DNA of 64,000 nucleotides from Lingula anatina (GCF_001039355.2 NW_019775502.1:903142-967141), one strand, 5' to 3'. Shown: positions 1-11,107, counted from the first letter of the stretch. Notes: generated by a model not told the origin, from the letters alone. A program made the numbers and translations.

Positions 1-695
1 TCATAGATTTCTTTGACTCCCCATCCCTTGCTCTCAGCAACGCAACATAATTTTACGTAATATGAATAGAAGTTAGTACTTCCATCATATGATTGAAAAC
101 GGGTGGGCGGCTGGGGGCAGGTAATGTGTGACTCATTGTATATGGGAAATGACCTACCTGTTGGAGGTGGTTGTCGGTTTTCGTCAGTATACAGGGGAGT
201 GTCCACTGGCCGCGATCTTTGCGTGGGAGTAAATCTGGGTACATCCTCACAGAATTGTAGATGTGGCCCTCTCGCATCATAATTCTGACGTCCATAACGG
301 TACGCTGGAACGGTTGGGTCACTGACAACTGGTTGCCCCGGGTCTGGTATAAAATCAGCATTTGAACTTATTCGCTCAGCTAAACCATGAGTTGAAGACT
401 CCGTTGAAGTAACAGAGACAGGTGGAGCATCGGCATCATGAGGATCATTTATCTCAATGTGTCCTTGCTGAGCATGAGTCAAGGGTGCAGCTGAATTTTC
501 CAATAAGGATGGATTGTCACGTCTCATATATGAGATAAATTCTGTTTGAAATTTCTGCAGTCCTTCTGTCATTTTATAAACGTTTTCACATAGTCCTTCA
601 AATTTTGAGTTCAAGTGTCTAATTTCGTTTTCCATATGTGTAATCCGTGTTTCCTCACAACTATTGTCAATTTCATTTGAGCATAGAGGCTCCAT
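1..695 (-). CDS. Partial Gag-like protein of a Ty3/gypsy-type LTR retrotransposon (runs off the left edge)
   Basis: On the minus strand an ATG at 695 opens a frame that stays open for about 231 codons to the window edge. The first ~65 residues are charged and heptad-like, consistent with a coiled coil. A Pro/Ser/Thr-rich stretch follows. Near residue 198 begins a segment reading F-Q-S-Y-D-G-S-T-N, then a V-A-E-S-K-G-W stretch, which resembles the start of the conserved Gag core of metavirid elements (F-D-G-x-x-x-W ... AE.NGW). A primer-binding-like site and a probable LTR lie just upstream at 741-869, as expected for a 5' end. Gag would form the particle that packages element RNA. Matrix, zinc-knuckle and pol parts are outside the window, so activity cannot be judged. 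An internal GGTAGG could act as a splice donor, but the frame continues through it. Confidence 0.62.
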   Translation of the reverse strand, partial: MEPLCSNEIDNSCEETRITHMENEIRHLNSKFEGLCENVYKMTEGLQKFQTEFISYMRRDNPSLLENSAAPLTHAQQGHIEINDPHDADAPPVSVTSTESSTHGLAERISSNADFIPDPGQPVVSDPTVPAYRYGRQNYDARGPHLQFCEDVPRFTPTQRSRPVDTPLYTDENRQPPPTGRSFPIYNESHITCPQPPTRFQSYDGSTNFYSYYVKLCCVAESKGWGVKEIY

Positions 696-756
696 GTTGT
701 TTAAAATCGTAAAATTATCATTCAACGTAATAAAATGTGACCATCCTCGTCGCCAT

Positions 757-869
757 TGTTGTGAGTTCTGCTTTATTACATTCAAGATTCCCGCGTCAAG
801 TCACATGGTACCAGGTGTCATGCGACACCTGGCGTGACGCGTAAACAATACATAGACTAATACACTACA
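757..869 (-). repeat. Probable short 5' LTR of the Gag-bearing retrotransposon, followed by its primer-binding site (741-755)
   Basis: Read on the minus strand, the segment starts TGTAGTG, carries an AATAAAG polyadenylation-type signal and ends CACAACA, the TG..CA ends typical of LTRs. One base later comes TGGCGACGAGGATGG (755-741), which resembles the TGGCGAC-type primer-binding sites of gypsy elements. The outer boundary near 869 is supported because the dispersed repeat at 871-1046 is cut there relative to its other copy at 20172-20347. A length of about 113 bp is short for an LTR. The second LTR lies outside the window, so the ends are inferred. Confidence 0.45.
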
Positions 870-870
870 G

Positions 871-1046
871 TTTTACCTACAGGTCCCTGGGTCTATAACC
901 GTCACATAACGCGTCTCGGTCATCAGAGGAAAGATGTGACAGCTGCTGGTCAATGGGCGGAGTTAATGTTACGTATTATTATGGAAAAGATTACAAATGT
1001 GTTTGGTGTTCCTGTTTGATTGTGCTGGGTGTGACCTGGCGCGCAG
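871..1046 (+). repeat. Dispersed repeat, copy 1 (mate at 20172-20347)
   Basis: About 175 bp that align over most of their length with 20172-20347, from TTACCTACAGGT through the GTGTGACCTGG block, with scattered substitutions. The two share GGAAAGATGTGAC and CAATGGGCGGAGTTAATG. In the second copy homologous sequence is preceded by unrelated DNA, so this copy appears truncated by the LTR at 869. No coding family was recognised. Confidence 0.7.
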
Positions 1047-1481
1047 TTTCAATACCAGTATACAAAAGAAACTCGCTGGGAATCCATTTCTGTACCAACA
1101 AGCTGTCTCTGTCGTTTATATAAAACATAGCCAGTGTTTTTCCGTGTACTACATATAACATATGTAGGCCTACTGCAGACCTTAATCACATTTGTCTTGC
1201 ATGTGAACATTCAATGTAACTAACACGATACATGATACAGAAAATACGAAGTGATGGTTAAGATATACATACTTAATGGCATAAACGTTTGCACATTTGC
1301 ATTCTGGTTGGTTTGATTCAATTTGTCCTGGTGTCGTTTGCGAAAATTTATTCAGAATGTTTTGTTATTGTATTAAAAGGCGAATTATCGTGGGTAACTG
1401 AGAATGACGTACACAATTTGATCACATGCTCGTGTAAAGTGATTAAATTTCACAACGCCAAGAAAGTGGCTGACGTAAATA
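1047..1481. other. Intergenic sequence without a recognised feature
   Basis: AT-rich sequence with short unconserved open frames only. The short plus-strand frame that runs into 1534 crosses the end of the Tc1-like element and is not considered a gene. Confidence 0.5.
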
Positions 1482-2332
1482 CAGACTTGACGTTGAATAC
1501 GGAACATTTCAATTTTAAAGTTATACCTGGGTAAAAAAAAAAAACCATAATTCATACAAGATTTATTTGAATGGATAAGTGTTTAGTCAGATGTGTGGCT
1601 ACCAATTAACTGACTTGTAAACGTGACTGTTGCACTGCTGCATTGTGTAATATGCAGTGATTTAATTGGGTAGTGCTCCTATGGGCTGGTCAAGGCTTTG
1701 CTTTGGCGAAGCATGGTTCTGTCAAAAAAGTATCCATATGTCGGTAACTAGGGCAGAGAACAATTTGAAAATTTGAATGCAAGCGGCTGGTTTTGTAATG
1801 TGTAAAATGAGTAAAGCAGTGTTTAAAAAAATTGTTAATCTGTGCCAGAATGGGGCGAAAAAGACAGACATTGCCAGACAGATTATCGTGTCGCACGGAG
1901 CGGTCCGCACAGTTTTATAGAGTAATGCCCAGACTGATGTACCTACACAGAAACCACACCCAATGTATCGGCATCTTACCACCAGTTAACACCCTTAGTG
2001 AACACCAAACTGGTCTTAGCAGGTACGAATACCAGGCGACTTCTGAGGAAGCCATTGTAAAAAGCAAAACATCGTAGTCTGTTTCTCTAATGAATAAGGG
2101 AACGTGACCGTTTCTGGGTAAAACACTAAAACCGCATAGCTTTCTTTATTGAGGTCAGATTTCACCTGTACCGCTCAACTAGTCAAAATAGAGTTTACAG
2201 ATATCAAAGAGATAATTAGAAGTTATGAAAGCTCGGTTTTTATCCTTATGTTCAGTTATCAGTCAGTAAAATAGGAAAAACTGAAGAAAAATAATTTGAA
2301 AAATTAACATACCATATTGAATGTCAAGTCTG
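1482..2332 (+). mobile_element. Internally deleted Tc1/mariner-like element
   Basis: The ends are inverted repeats of about 22 bp: CAGACTTGACGTTGAATACG at 1482-1501 and its imperfect complement at 2311-2332. A TA precedes the left end; TT follows the right end, so the expected TA duplication has decayed. The interior from about 1555 matches the larger relative at 13243-14909 (which lies in the opposite orientation). It encodes remnants of a paired-like helix-turn-helix (L-C-Q-N-G-A-K-K-T-D-I-A-R-Q), the DNA-binding half of a Tc1-family transposase. About 0.8 kb of the catalytic region is missing, and it could move only in trans. Codon-level decay is clear. Confidence 0.75.
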
Positions 2333-2370
2333 TTATATACATGTACTTGCGAGGCTGGTCTAAATGACCC

Positions 2371-2406
2371 TTTTTATTTTATTTTATTTTATTTTATTTT
2401 ATTTTT
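2371..2406. repeat. (ATTTT)n microsatellite
   Basis: Seven or so tandem copies of a five-base AT-only unit follow TGACCC. Confidence 0.9.
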
Positions 2407-2744
2407 AATCCATTTATCTATTTTTGGAACCTGAATACAACTTTGTAGTTTCTCCTAGCCTAGTGATAGAATAAGGGATGTGTACATAGTATCAGACTAA
2501 AGCCAAGTGTTTTTTAAGTTGGAATTTTTTAACGTACTTCATTCTTGCACCAGATAAGAGCTAGTTTTGCATTTGTTTGTTGAAAAGTTGTTCTTAGCAT
2601 TCTCTTTCTTGTTTTTGTGTTGTTAGAGGCGATTAGATCAATGTAATGTGGATTATCATATATCAACTAATCATGGGCTATTTTCTATTCTTGGGCAGAC
2701 TTAGTATCGTTATTAGTCTACATAGAGGAAATGTAGAAACTTGA

Positions 2745-2888
2745 AACTTTCGTCTGAGACGCGCCCCTGTACTGGTGTGACGTATAAATTTTACATAATT
2801 CCAATGCTCTCACATAGCTTTTAATCTTCTAGATCTTCCTCTGTTACAATTAACGCCAGCAATTTAAATTATATAAGCAGTAAGACGC
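2745..2888. repeat. Upstream part of the GPCR duplication (mate at 7265-7430)
   Basis: Shared blocks include TGAAACTTTCGTCTGAGACG with CGCCCCTGT after it, TTTAATCTTCTAGATCT, and ATATRAGCAGTAAGRCG. These show that the promoter-proximal side of the GPCR was copied along with the gene. The alignment stops near 2888 and resumes at 3551 because copy 2 has lost the intervening ~660 bp. Confidence 0.75.
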
Positions 2889-3145
2889 TTTCTGAGACGA
2901 AGGAATTTTGTGAAATGACACCATGACGGGATTATTTAGCGCATAATAATTTCCCTTATTAAAAGCCAAATGACTATTTTGGTAAGATTGCTGGACGACA
3001 CCTTCATGTAAGACGTAAATACTGAATTCGTTGTATGGACGTCATATAAGCTTGATGATTTCAAATTTCGTTCACTTGCTTCTTGTACATGAACGAGCAC
3101 CTGGGGTTAGCTGAGACACAGAGGTAAGCACAATTGGTTAAAAAT

Positions 3146-4193
3146 ATGAATGAGACTGAGTCGACGGCAGATTTTCCAAATATCAGGTCAAATAATACTG
3201 GGGTAGAGGGGGGATTGGATGATAATGTAGATTACAAAGAGCTTGTACATTTCGTTGGTGGGGGTTTTCGCTTTCTTCGTTGCTGTGGTTGGATTCATTT
3301 TAAACACGACGTCTTTTGTTGTGTTTCGAAATTTTAAGATCCAAAATTCATCGACTTTTCTGCTCAGTTGCTTGGCAGTTGCTGATAATTTGTATCTTCT
3401 TTCGCAAACATTCTGTATCAGCATCCCGTCCATATTCTCCTACAATGAGCTAATACCCGGGACCCTTCCCTTTATTGCGAAACATACACGAGTGCTTTGG
3501 ACACTCAACAACTGTCTCGTTCTTATACCAATTTGGATGTGCGTTCTTGTTACCGTCGACCGCTACCGTCTGATTTCCTCGTCAGTTTCACAGCTCCTGA
3601 ATACCTCGAGATCGTCACTGAAGTCATGGGTGGGGTGGGTAGTAGTCGTGGTCACTGGCTCTTTCATAAGCGTTATACCGAAATATTTCTTCGTTGTTTC
3701 AATGGGATTTCAGTCTTGTTCGTTGAACAAGACCTATCCATTTTGCTTCAAACTACCCGTTGTCCGTTTTCCTGAGCAAAGGATCACTTGGCTTGCTTTT
3801 CACGCTCTTTTTTATTTTCTTTTTCCTTTTTCATTTATGATGATATGCAATGTTCGCATAATACGCAGACTGCGTGAACTATCGAAACGCCGTGAAGCGC
3901 TTTCCGCGCAAAAATTGTCCATTCACAAAGAAATGACAAAAATTGTTATTCTGATCGCCGTCTTTTCTCTGGTTTTCCATCTGGTGTATTGTTGTTCTTT
4001 TGCAATTGGATTCTATCCGGAAGTTCTGCCACAGAATATTAAAAGGAATATACCGCTATCTTTCCAAGTGGTAAACCTCTTAGCAGTGCTAAACTCTTCT
4101 GTGAATTTTTTCATTTATGGATTGTTCGGTAAAAAGTTTCGATTCACTCTTAAATCAATGTGTTGCTGTGGGTGCATGCATACCCCCAATTGA
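3146..4193 (+). pseudogene. Rhodopsin-family peptide-type GPCR (FMRFamide-receptor-like), single exon, one frameshift near its start
   Basis: The predicted product is a seven-helix plasma-membrane receptor. The ATG at 3146 starts an extracellular N-terminus with Asn-glycosylation sequons (N-E-T, N-N-T). After about 40 codons the frame must slip by one base within the five-G run at 3260-3264 to enter the 7TM frame, which is then open to 4193. Visible landmarks are TM1 with G-F-I-L-N, TM2 L-A-V-A-D, a D-R-Y-R box after TM3, ECL2 cysteines, a long basic ICL3 (R-R-L-R-E-L-S-K-R), and TM7 N-S-S-V-N-F-F-I-Y, an NPxxY variant common in FMRFamide-receptor relatives. A Cys-rich C-tail ends the protein. 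The homopolymer shift could be a sequencing error, in which case the gene is intact (~348 residues). The ligand cannot be inferred. Confidence 0.75.
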
Positions 4194-4842
4194 AACAAAG
4201 ACTAAGAATATTGAAGCTGAAGTGTCCAAAAGCGCTTTCTGATGAATGCCTAAATCAAGAGAAAGGCAGATTCGAATTAACCCACCGATATTGAAATTAC
4301 GACTTTGAATAACCCTACTAACTTTTAAAAATTTATACAAGACATCTAAGTAAAAGAAAGCGAGTCATTTGAAGCAATTTAAAAATGAACAAAATGTAGG
4401 CCCTAATTTTAATATTTCAATAACTGTTTACGATTTTACTATAAAAAATAAAACATTGAGCAAGGAAATGTTTAATCTGAAGTCGTGACAATAGGTATTT
4501 GTCTGGGAGAACGAAATTCAAAGAATGAAGTTGTGCAACTGCTTTGAATACAATGTTGAAATGGGCACTTGACTTCAAAGAAAACATAAAAAGGACGTCG
4601 ACGCATAGTTCGTTTTCATGGGTCTTAAGTAGAATTATATTTTTCTCGCTGTCAGTATTATGAAATCGCACAACGCTACTCGCAGGAAAAATGTGGCAAT
4701 GAACGACTATTTTATTATTGAAAAATTATGTTTATTAACCGTAAAGAAAGCAGATCTTCATTTAAATCTGATTAAGCATTATGATTATGATGATCATGTG
4801 CCTCCTGATGAGAGATATTGTTCACAATAAATATTGTGTATA

Positions 4843-5074
4843 CAGGGGCGGAGCCAGGATAATTTGAGGGGGGGGGGGGGGGGTCGCGGATGCGCAGAAG
4901 GGCCCAAAAATTGGCATTTTAGAGGACGAACGGTGCCATTTGGTACGGTTTAGAACTACGATTCAGCTAGTCAAGATTCTAGTTTCAAGAGGGGACCATT
5001 TGTGTGATTTTTTTTCAAAAATCTAGAGGGGGGGGGGTCAGAACCCCCCTCACACCCCTCTTAATCCGCCACTG
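4843..5074. mobile_element. hAT-like MITE
   Basis: A 232-bp block starts CAGGGGCGGAGCCAGGAT and ends in the complement of CAGTGGCGGATTAAGAGG. It also has inverted G-run/C-run stretches inside. CAGNGGCGGA termini with G-rich subterminal tracts are characteristic of non-autonomous hAT elements. A clean 8-bp target duplication was not found, so the superfamily is inferred from the ends alone. It sits at the end of the 3' flank of GPCR copy 1. Confidence 0.6.
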
Positions 5075-5294
5075 TCACATATGTACTGCCTCTGTGAGGA
5101 TGATTTTGTGTCCTGTAATTTTGTGTAATTTTTTAATTTAGGCCCGTTAACAGAAAAAAAATTATGTGTATTGAAATGCAGTTGTACAAGCTTAATCCAG
5201 CATCTCTTTCCGGTGTTTTATTTTTGCACCCATGATTAAAATTATAACACAATTCTCCCAAAATTGTTCTTCTAGCCATATACCTATTGTTACA

Positions 5295-5455
5295 ACTTCA
5301 GATTAAACGTTTTCTTGCTCAATGTTTTATTTTTTTATAGTAAAATCGTAAATAGTTATTGAAATATTAAAATTCGGGCCTACATTTTATGCATTTTTAA
5401 TTTGATTCAAATGACTCGCTTTCTTTTACTGCGATGTCCTGTATAAAATTGTATA
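5295..5455 (-). repeat. Inverted copy of the GPCR 3' flank (4335-4500)
   Basis: Read on the minus strand this matches the region downstream of GPCR copy 1: AAGAAAGCGAGTCATTTGAA, TGTAGGCC, CAATAACTRTTTACGATTTT and the following block. It forms an inverted repeat with arms about 0.8 kb apart around the MITE. The related direct copy lies at 8210-8340. Confidence 0.75.
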
Positions 5456-5547
5456 TTAGTATATGGCATTCGCTGATGTACTCTCTACCAGGGCCACAGA
5501 TTGATTTTCACTACATATTCACAAATATGACTCAGGTCTACCCAACT

Positions 5548-5810
5548 ACCAGACTCGGCACCGAATGATCTCGAATTCATCGGTAGACCGGACCACACTA
5601 CCCGTTTTCAAGGTGTGCGTCAGTTCGCATTTCACAGTATCATACCACGGAACAAATTCTGAGATGAGATGCACTACGGTCCAACCCCGCTAAGAATCAT
5701 CACTATCACACTGCGCACTAGACAAGAGCGGCGGTGCGACTGATATTTCGAAGCGGGTAATGTGGTCCGATCTACCGGTGTATTAAGGACCATTCGGTGC
5801 CGAGTCTGGT
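5548..5810. repeat. Inverted repeat (hairpin or foldback element)
   Basis: The 20 bases ACCAGACTCGGCACCGAATG at 5548-5567 recur as an exact complement at 5791-5810. Pairing continues imperfectly inward for ~35 bases (GGTAGACCGGACCACA paired with TGTGGTCCGATCTACC). The loop is about 150 bp. It resembles a foldback/MITE-type element, but no superfamily is recognisable. Confidence 0.75.
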
Positions 5811-5876
5811 AGGTAATTGCGTAGGCCTTTGTCTCTGGTTATATATTTTATTCTCCGTACTCGCCTCAGCCCAAAA

Positions 5877-6091
5877 TGTCCACACAATAATAACTGCGGC
5901 CCTGGTAGAGGATAACACTGATGTGTGAATATTGTCGTGTAGGTCTATATCCCTGTGGAACACGTGTATTGTGCATTATTATTATTATGTCCACATAATA
6001 ATAACTGCGGCCCTGGTCGAGGATAACACTGATGTGTGAATATTGTCGTGTAGGTCTATATCCCTGTGGAACACGTGTATTGTGCATTATT
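5877..6091. repeat. Tandem repeat, two 111-bp units
   Basis: Two nearly identical units begin TGTCCACA at 5877 and 5988. They share ATAATAACTGCGGCCCTGGT, GTCGTGTAGGTCTATATCCC and GGAACACGTGTATTGTGCAT. Short minus-strand frames here are an artefact of the repeat. Confidence 0.85.
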
Positions 6092-7264
6092 TGTTTGTGT
6101 TAAAAAAAAAACAGTTAATTTTTAGTTATTAATGGAAACTTTCATTTTCCTTTCCAAAACTTATAAATTGTTTCAGGACGTTTGGCCATGTAAGTATGAG
6201 GAACAAAAGGGCACCACAGTCTGAGCAGTGGTATACTACATGTACTGATAATTCTCAAGTTTACAGAAAAGATTTGTGAGACTAATCAATCAGCTTGAGT
6301 TCAAAAACCAGCCTGATAAGATTATTATTCACGAAGTTATGGTTTTTTCTTACATGTTGTTATTTAAAATGTGTGACTAAATTTTTAGACCTTAATAGTG
6401 CCTGGGGACCCTATACTAACGATATCTTCAGAATCTCCACCTTTACCTGCGTTACATACATGCAATTAAAATTCAGCGGTGATTATACGTCCTTGCACCA
6501 AATGCCTTGTGCACAGCTGTTCATATATGTTCGGCTATTTACAATGTTGTTTACCGATTTGGGGACACTCAAAAAAAGGGATGCCTACAGAGCCTCAAGC
6601 TAAAGTGTCAGTTCTTGGTCACCTGCTAACAGGCACGGGCCTGAATCCAGTAGAAAACCTCCCTTACATGACTGCAACTGTTGGTTATTACATTTTGTGA
6701 TGACCAGATTCATGCTCCTAACGAATAACTAGTGAACAATTACATCTAGCCGAAACAGCGGATAATGTGAAGGCAAAGCAATGGTTGTACCAGACAAATA
6801 AATCCCATTTCTACTGGTTTCTTCTACTTCTACCAAAGAATTACCTGGAAAAATAAAATTGCTGTATGTAATGGAGAATCGCGAGTAGGGTAGAAATTTG
6901 AAATCATGCTTGATATAGGATAAGAGAAATAAAACATCAAGAATTAAGGGAAAGCTTGGTGGCAAAGACTAGCTGTTTGATGACGAAAAACAATACAGGT
7001 GGATGATTAAGTCCGCAGGTGTGGAAGCATTAAAGATCGAAGTAATCAAGAAATTATCACCAGCTTTCTCCTCACGACGCGAGTTTTTTGCCAATACCAG
7101 CAAAAACTGCTGAGAATACCAACTAATTATGATGCTTTTCACAAATAACCTTAGTCTTTTAACTGCACCCCTTGGCCAAAGTGTGGTCGTCTAGTTATTG
7201 CATTCACTGATAGTGCTCCCAATAGCCTAATCCGTCAAAATATGCAAACTTTATTTTGGATCAA
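6092..7264. other. Intergenic sequence without a recognised gene
   Basis: Only short open frames without family resemblance are present. This DNA separates the two GPCR copies and has no obvious inverted or direct repeat structure that I can see. Confidence 0.5.
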
Positions 7265-7433
7265 TTGTAAAACTTGAAACTTTTGTCTGAGACGCGCCCC
7301 TGTTCTGGTCTGTATATGGTCTGTAAATGTAACAGTATTAAGGCTCTCGCAGGGGATTTAATCTTCTAGATCTGTTTTAATTACTTTCAGCAATGTTTAT
7401 TATATGAGCAGTAAGGCGATTTTACCGTCGACC

Positions 7434-8047
7434 GCTACCGTCTGATTTGCTCGTCAGTTTCACAGCTCCTGAATACCTCGAGATCGTCACTGAAGTCATG
7501 GGTGGGGTGGGTAGTAGTCGTGGTCATTGGCTCTTTCATTGGCGCTATACCGAAGTATTTCTTCGTTGTTTCAATTGGATTTCAGTCTTGTTCGTTGAAC
7601 AAGACCTATCCATTTTGCTTCAAACCACCCGTTGTCCGTTTTCCTGAGCAAAGGATCACTTGGCTTGCTTTTCACGTGCTTTTTTATTTCCGTTTTCCTT
7701 TTTCATTTATGATGATATGCAATGTGCGAATAATACGCAGACTGCGTGAACTATCCAAACGCCGTGAAGCGCTTTCCGCTCAAAAATTGTCCATTCACAA
7801 AGAAATGACAAAGATTGTTATTCTGATCGCCGTCTTTTCTCTGGTTTTCCACCTGGTGGTTTGTTTCTCTTTTGGTTTTGGCTTCTATTCGGAAGCATTG
7901 CCACAGAATATTAAAAGGAATATACCGCTATCTTTCCAAGTGGTAAACCTCTTAGCAGTGCTAAACTCTTCTGTGAATTTTTTCATTTATGGATTGTTCG
8001 GTAAAACGTTTCGACGTACTCTAAAATCAATGTGTTGCTGTAAGTGA
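7434..8047 (+). pseudogene. 5'-truncated second copy of the FMRFamide-receptor-like GPCR
   Basis: The sequence from the DRY box (T-V-D-R-Y-R-L-I) through TM7 is highly similar to copy 1 and stays open to a TGA at 8045. Everything upstream (N-terminus, TM1 to most of TM3) is missing: homology jumps from the promoter-side flank at ~7430 directly to the DRY codons, and an in-frame TAA stands at 7422-7424. Without TM1-TM3 it cannot form a normal receptor. The preserved frame suggests recent loss. The C-tail is shorter (ends C-C-C-K). It is part of a direct duplication of about 2745-4840 onto 7265-8680. Confidence 0.8.
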
Positions 8048-8680
8048 AACAAACACTAAGAATTGAAGCTGAAGTGTTCAAAGACGCTTTCTGATGAATG
8101 CCTAAATCAAGAGAAAGGCAGGTTCCAATGAACCCAACAATATTGAAAATAGGACATTATAGTAACTTGCTAACTTTTGAAAAATTATACAATAAATTTA
8201 AGTGAAAGAAAGCGAGTCATTTGAATCAAATTAAACATGCACAAAATGTGGGGCCTAATTTGAATACTTCAATAACTGTTAAAACATTGAGCAAGAAAAC
8301 GTTTAATCCGAAATCGTAACAATGAGTATTTGGCTGCCGGAACAAAATTCAAAGAATGAAGTTGTGCAACTGTTTTGAATACAATGTAGAAATGGGCACT
8401 GAACTTCAAAGAAAACAAAAAGGACGCGAAGTCCGTTTTCATGGGGCCTTTGTAGCATTATATTTTCTCACTGTCAGTATTATGACATCGCACAACGCTA
8501 CCCCCAGGAGAAATGCGGCAATGAACGACCATTTTATTATTAAAAATTTTATTTATTAACCGTAATAAAGCGGATCGTTCATTTTTGTTAAATAAAGCAA
8601 GCATTATGGTTATGATGGTCATGTGCTTCCTGATGAGATATATTGTTCACAATTAATATTGGGTATTAAAACTCTTGTTT
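8048..8680. repeat. 3' flank of GPCR copy 2, homologous to 4194-4840
   Basis: The shared string AAGCTGAAGTGT, the GATGAATGCCTAAATCAAGA block and the GATATATTGTTCACAA region show the duplication extends about 630 bp beyond the stop codon. Small differences include a deletion relative to copy 1 near 8280. Confidence 0.7.
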
Positions 8681-11068
8681 ATTTAAATTAGTGTAAATAG
8701 AATACACATTATTTACTGAATAATATATTTATGAAGTACGTTGACAGTCAGAACTAGAGGTGTACTAAGATGCGAAAGACGTTCTAATATTTAAAAGAAT
8801 CCAAGAACATTATACGTCTGTAATTAGAAACGATAAAAAACTGGATGTTGGTGTTTTATTAGGTTTGGTGTTTCAATCGTCGTTATTACAGATATTTTGA
8901 TGAAGTTTAGATTAACATACATATCATAGTAGAAATATATATTATAACGTTCATAAAATGAATTTTAACGTTGATGATAGAATATTGCGATATTTTGAAT
9001 ATATTTACACAAACAATTAGTTAAGTTTATTTGAGGTAGTTTAATATTTAATCTTTAGATAGATTAAATTGCCTTTTTTTATTTGGGAAATATCAATTCG
9101 ATCAAACGTATAAATGTAAAAAAGCTTAATATCAATAAGACGCGTAAGCTCTTAGATAATGATTAGCTGATGTTAAATGATGAATAAGAGAGAAATGAGA
9201 GGCGCATACCACTATTTCATTATCTTTTTATGATGATTACAAATGACGCCTTTTTATAAGTTTTTCAGAAATTTAAAGTATTTTTAACTAGGAATTTTAT
9301 TGAGCACTACATAATATAATGTGCAAAATCAACTGACAAGCTTTTCAGAGACAAAGATAATAGCATGCATTACATAGAATTATAAGTGATGTACCAGTAT
9401 CGTAGGTTAAGTGCATTTTTATCCACCAGACTTAAGCTATGCTTATGGCACATATTCGTTGTAATGTGGAGATATCCATTTTTTAATCATTGTAACGCTT
9501 TGTGAAGTTGATGTCAGTGAAGATAGCACCAGCAAAGTTTATTCTAGAAAAAGACTGGAACGTAATTATACTTAGACTAAAAGAAAAGACGCTTGTTACA
9601 GCGCCATGGTTTTAACTGAGTTGTAACGCACAGAAGGGAACTTATTCCTTGAATCACCAGGAATGAGTGCATAATTGGAAGGACCTACACTGGAATGTTC
9701 TACGAAGACTGTGACACCTGCAATAAACAAAAGAACGCTTAGGACTGCAGTAGTCTCGAGACACCGTCACAGATACAGACGCTTTCTACTGAAGTGTCCT
9801 TTTATACACGATGTGTGACTTATTATGTGGATGATATTTTTATCTTCCGTATTGAAACTTTGAGCCACTTGCAACCATCTGCACTCCGCATTTTACCAAA
9901 TTTCAATGACAACGGGCCCAGCCAGATATAAACATCGTGTCTGGTGACCGTCATGGCTGGTCTGACGTTTGCAAAGTGACGGACCATAGCTGCCTTTGAA
10001 GCAGTCCCGGTTCGGCAATCATCCTAGGAACTGATAACGTGACACAAAAATGGTGCACGCGTCCTACGGTACGCAAACGTACCAACTTCCTGTTCCCTCT
10101 CTGGCACGCTTCTACACATGTAACACTCAGTTACAGTGACAGACTTTAATGTCGACATCTGATAGAAAACGTCTACATTTAACCGAGTGCAGCAGATGTA
10201 AGTAACTCTCCTTCAACCCATGGATTAGAACAATCAACGAAACGTTATTAATTTCACGTGGATAAAAAAGTGGCGTCATGCTAAGACGCTTGTTGCCTCC
10301 TTTAAAAGGAAAAAAGCTCGAAAAAGAGGATAGATGGATGGGGCAATAAAGAAAGCGATGCCACGTCACACTTGACCCCATGGCTGAACGCATGGCCCCA
10401 CGGTATAGGCCTTTTAGTCTTCAGAAGAACTGTTGACGATCGCAACAGCCAATTGGACTTATAAAATCAGCGGCAATAAACTGACACAATCAAATGTCAA
10501 ATGGTTGACTTGGAAATGGAAATTTTCTGTATCTTGTACGTTATACCTATGGAGAACATCAGGTGACTTTACCAAGAATGATTCAGACTGAAGTACAAAT
10601 TAATGGTCTACAGGAAATATAAAAGAACTTGAGCAGTAGAGAAATATGTAACATGCCATTTGAAGCCGGCAGAAAGGTCAATCTCTACTCAGTTCAGAGA
10701 CGGTGTACTACCACTACTAGATAAAACCGGTCGGTTTGTTGACAAGATCTTGGAAGATGACGTTCCATGCTTTGAAATGAACAAAATGTTAAAGGCGAGT
10801 ATCATTCTTTTTTTTTGTGCTCAATTTATGAAAAACTCCAGGAAAAATAGTACGAAATGGGAAAATGAGCGATAGGAAGCTATTGTATAATAATTGGTTC
10901 TTGGGTGGGTAATTAATGTCTAGTCAAATTATTGTGATATTATTTCTTATAAGTCTGTACTTATACTATAAAGGATTCATCGTTGGTTTGAATTATTGTT
11001 GATTGGGAATGTTATATTCTAAATATATGTTGTTAATTGAATAATGTAATTGTGACGTATGCTGGACA
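8681..11068. other. AT-rich intergenic sequence without a recognised gene
   Basis: No open frame with family resemblance. The longest short frames (around 10127-10393 minus and 10660-10875 plus) have no recognisable motif. The latter ends near a possible splice donor and cannot be excluded as a small exon. Confidence 0.45.
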
Positions 11069-11069
11069 C

Positions 11070-11105
<36 letters not shown>
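11069..11105. repeat. (CA)n microsatellite
   Basis: About 18 nearly uninterrupted CA units. Confidence 0.95.

Positions 11106-11107
<2 letters not shown>

Noticed and set aside
1289-1534. 81-codon frame
   Set aside because: Runs across the end of the Tc1-like element; no motif.
3497-3775. 92-codon frame inside the GPCR (and its mate at 7447-7647)
   Set aside because: Out-of-frame shadow of the 7TM coding sequence.
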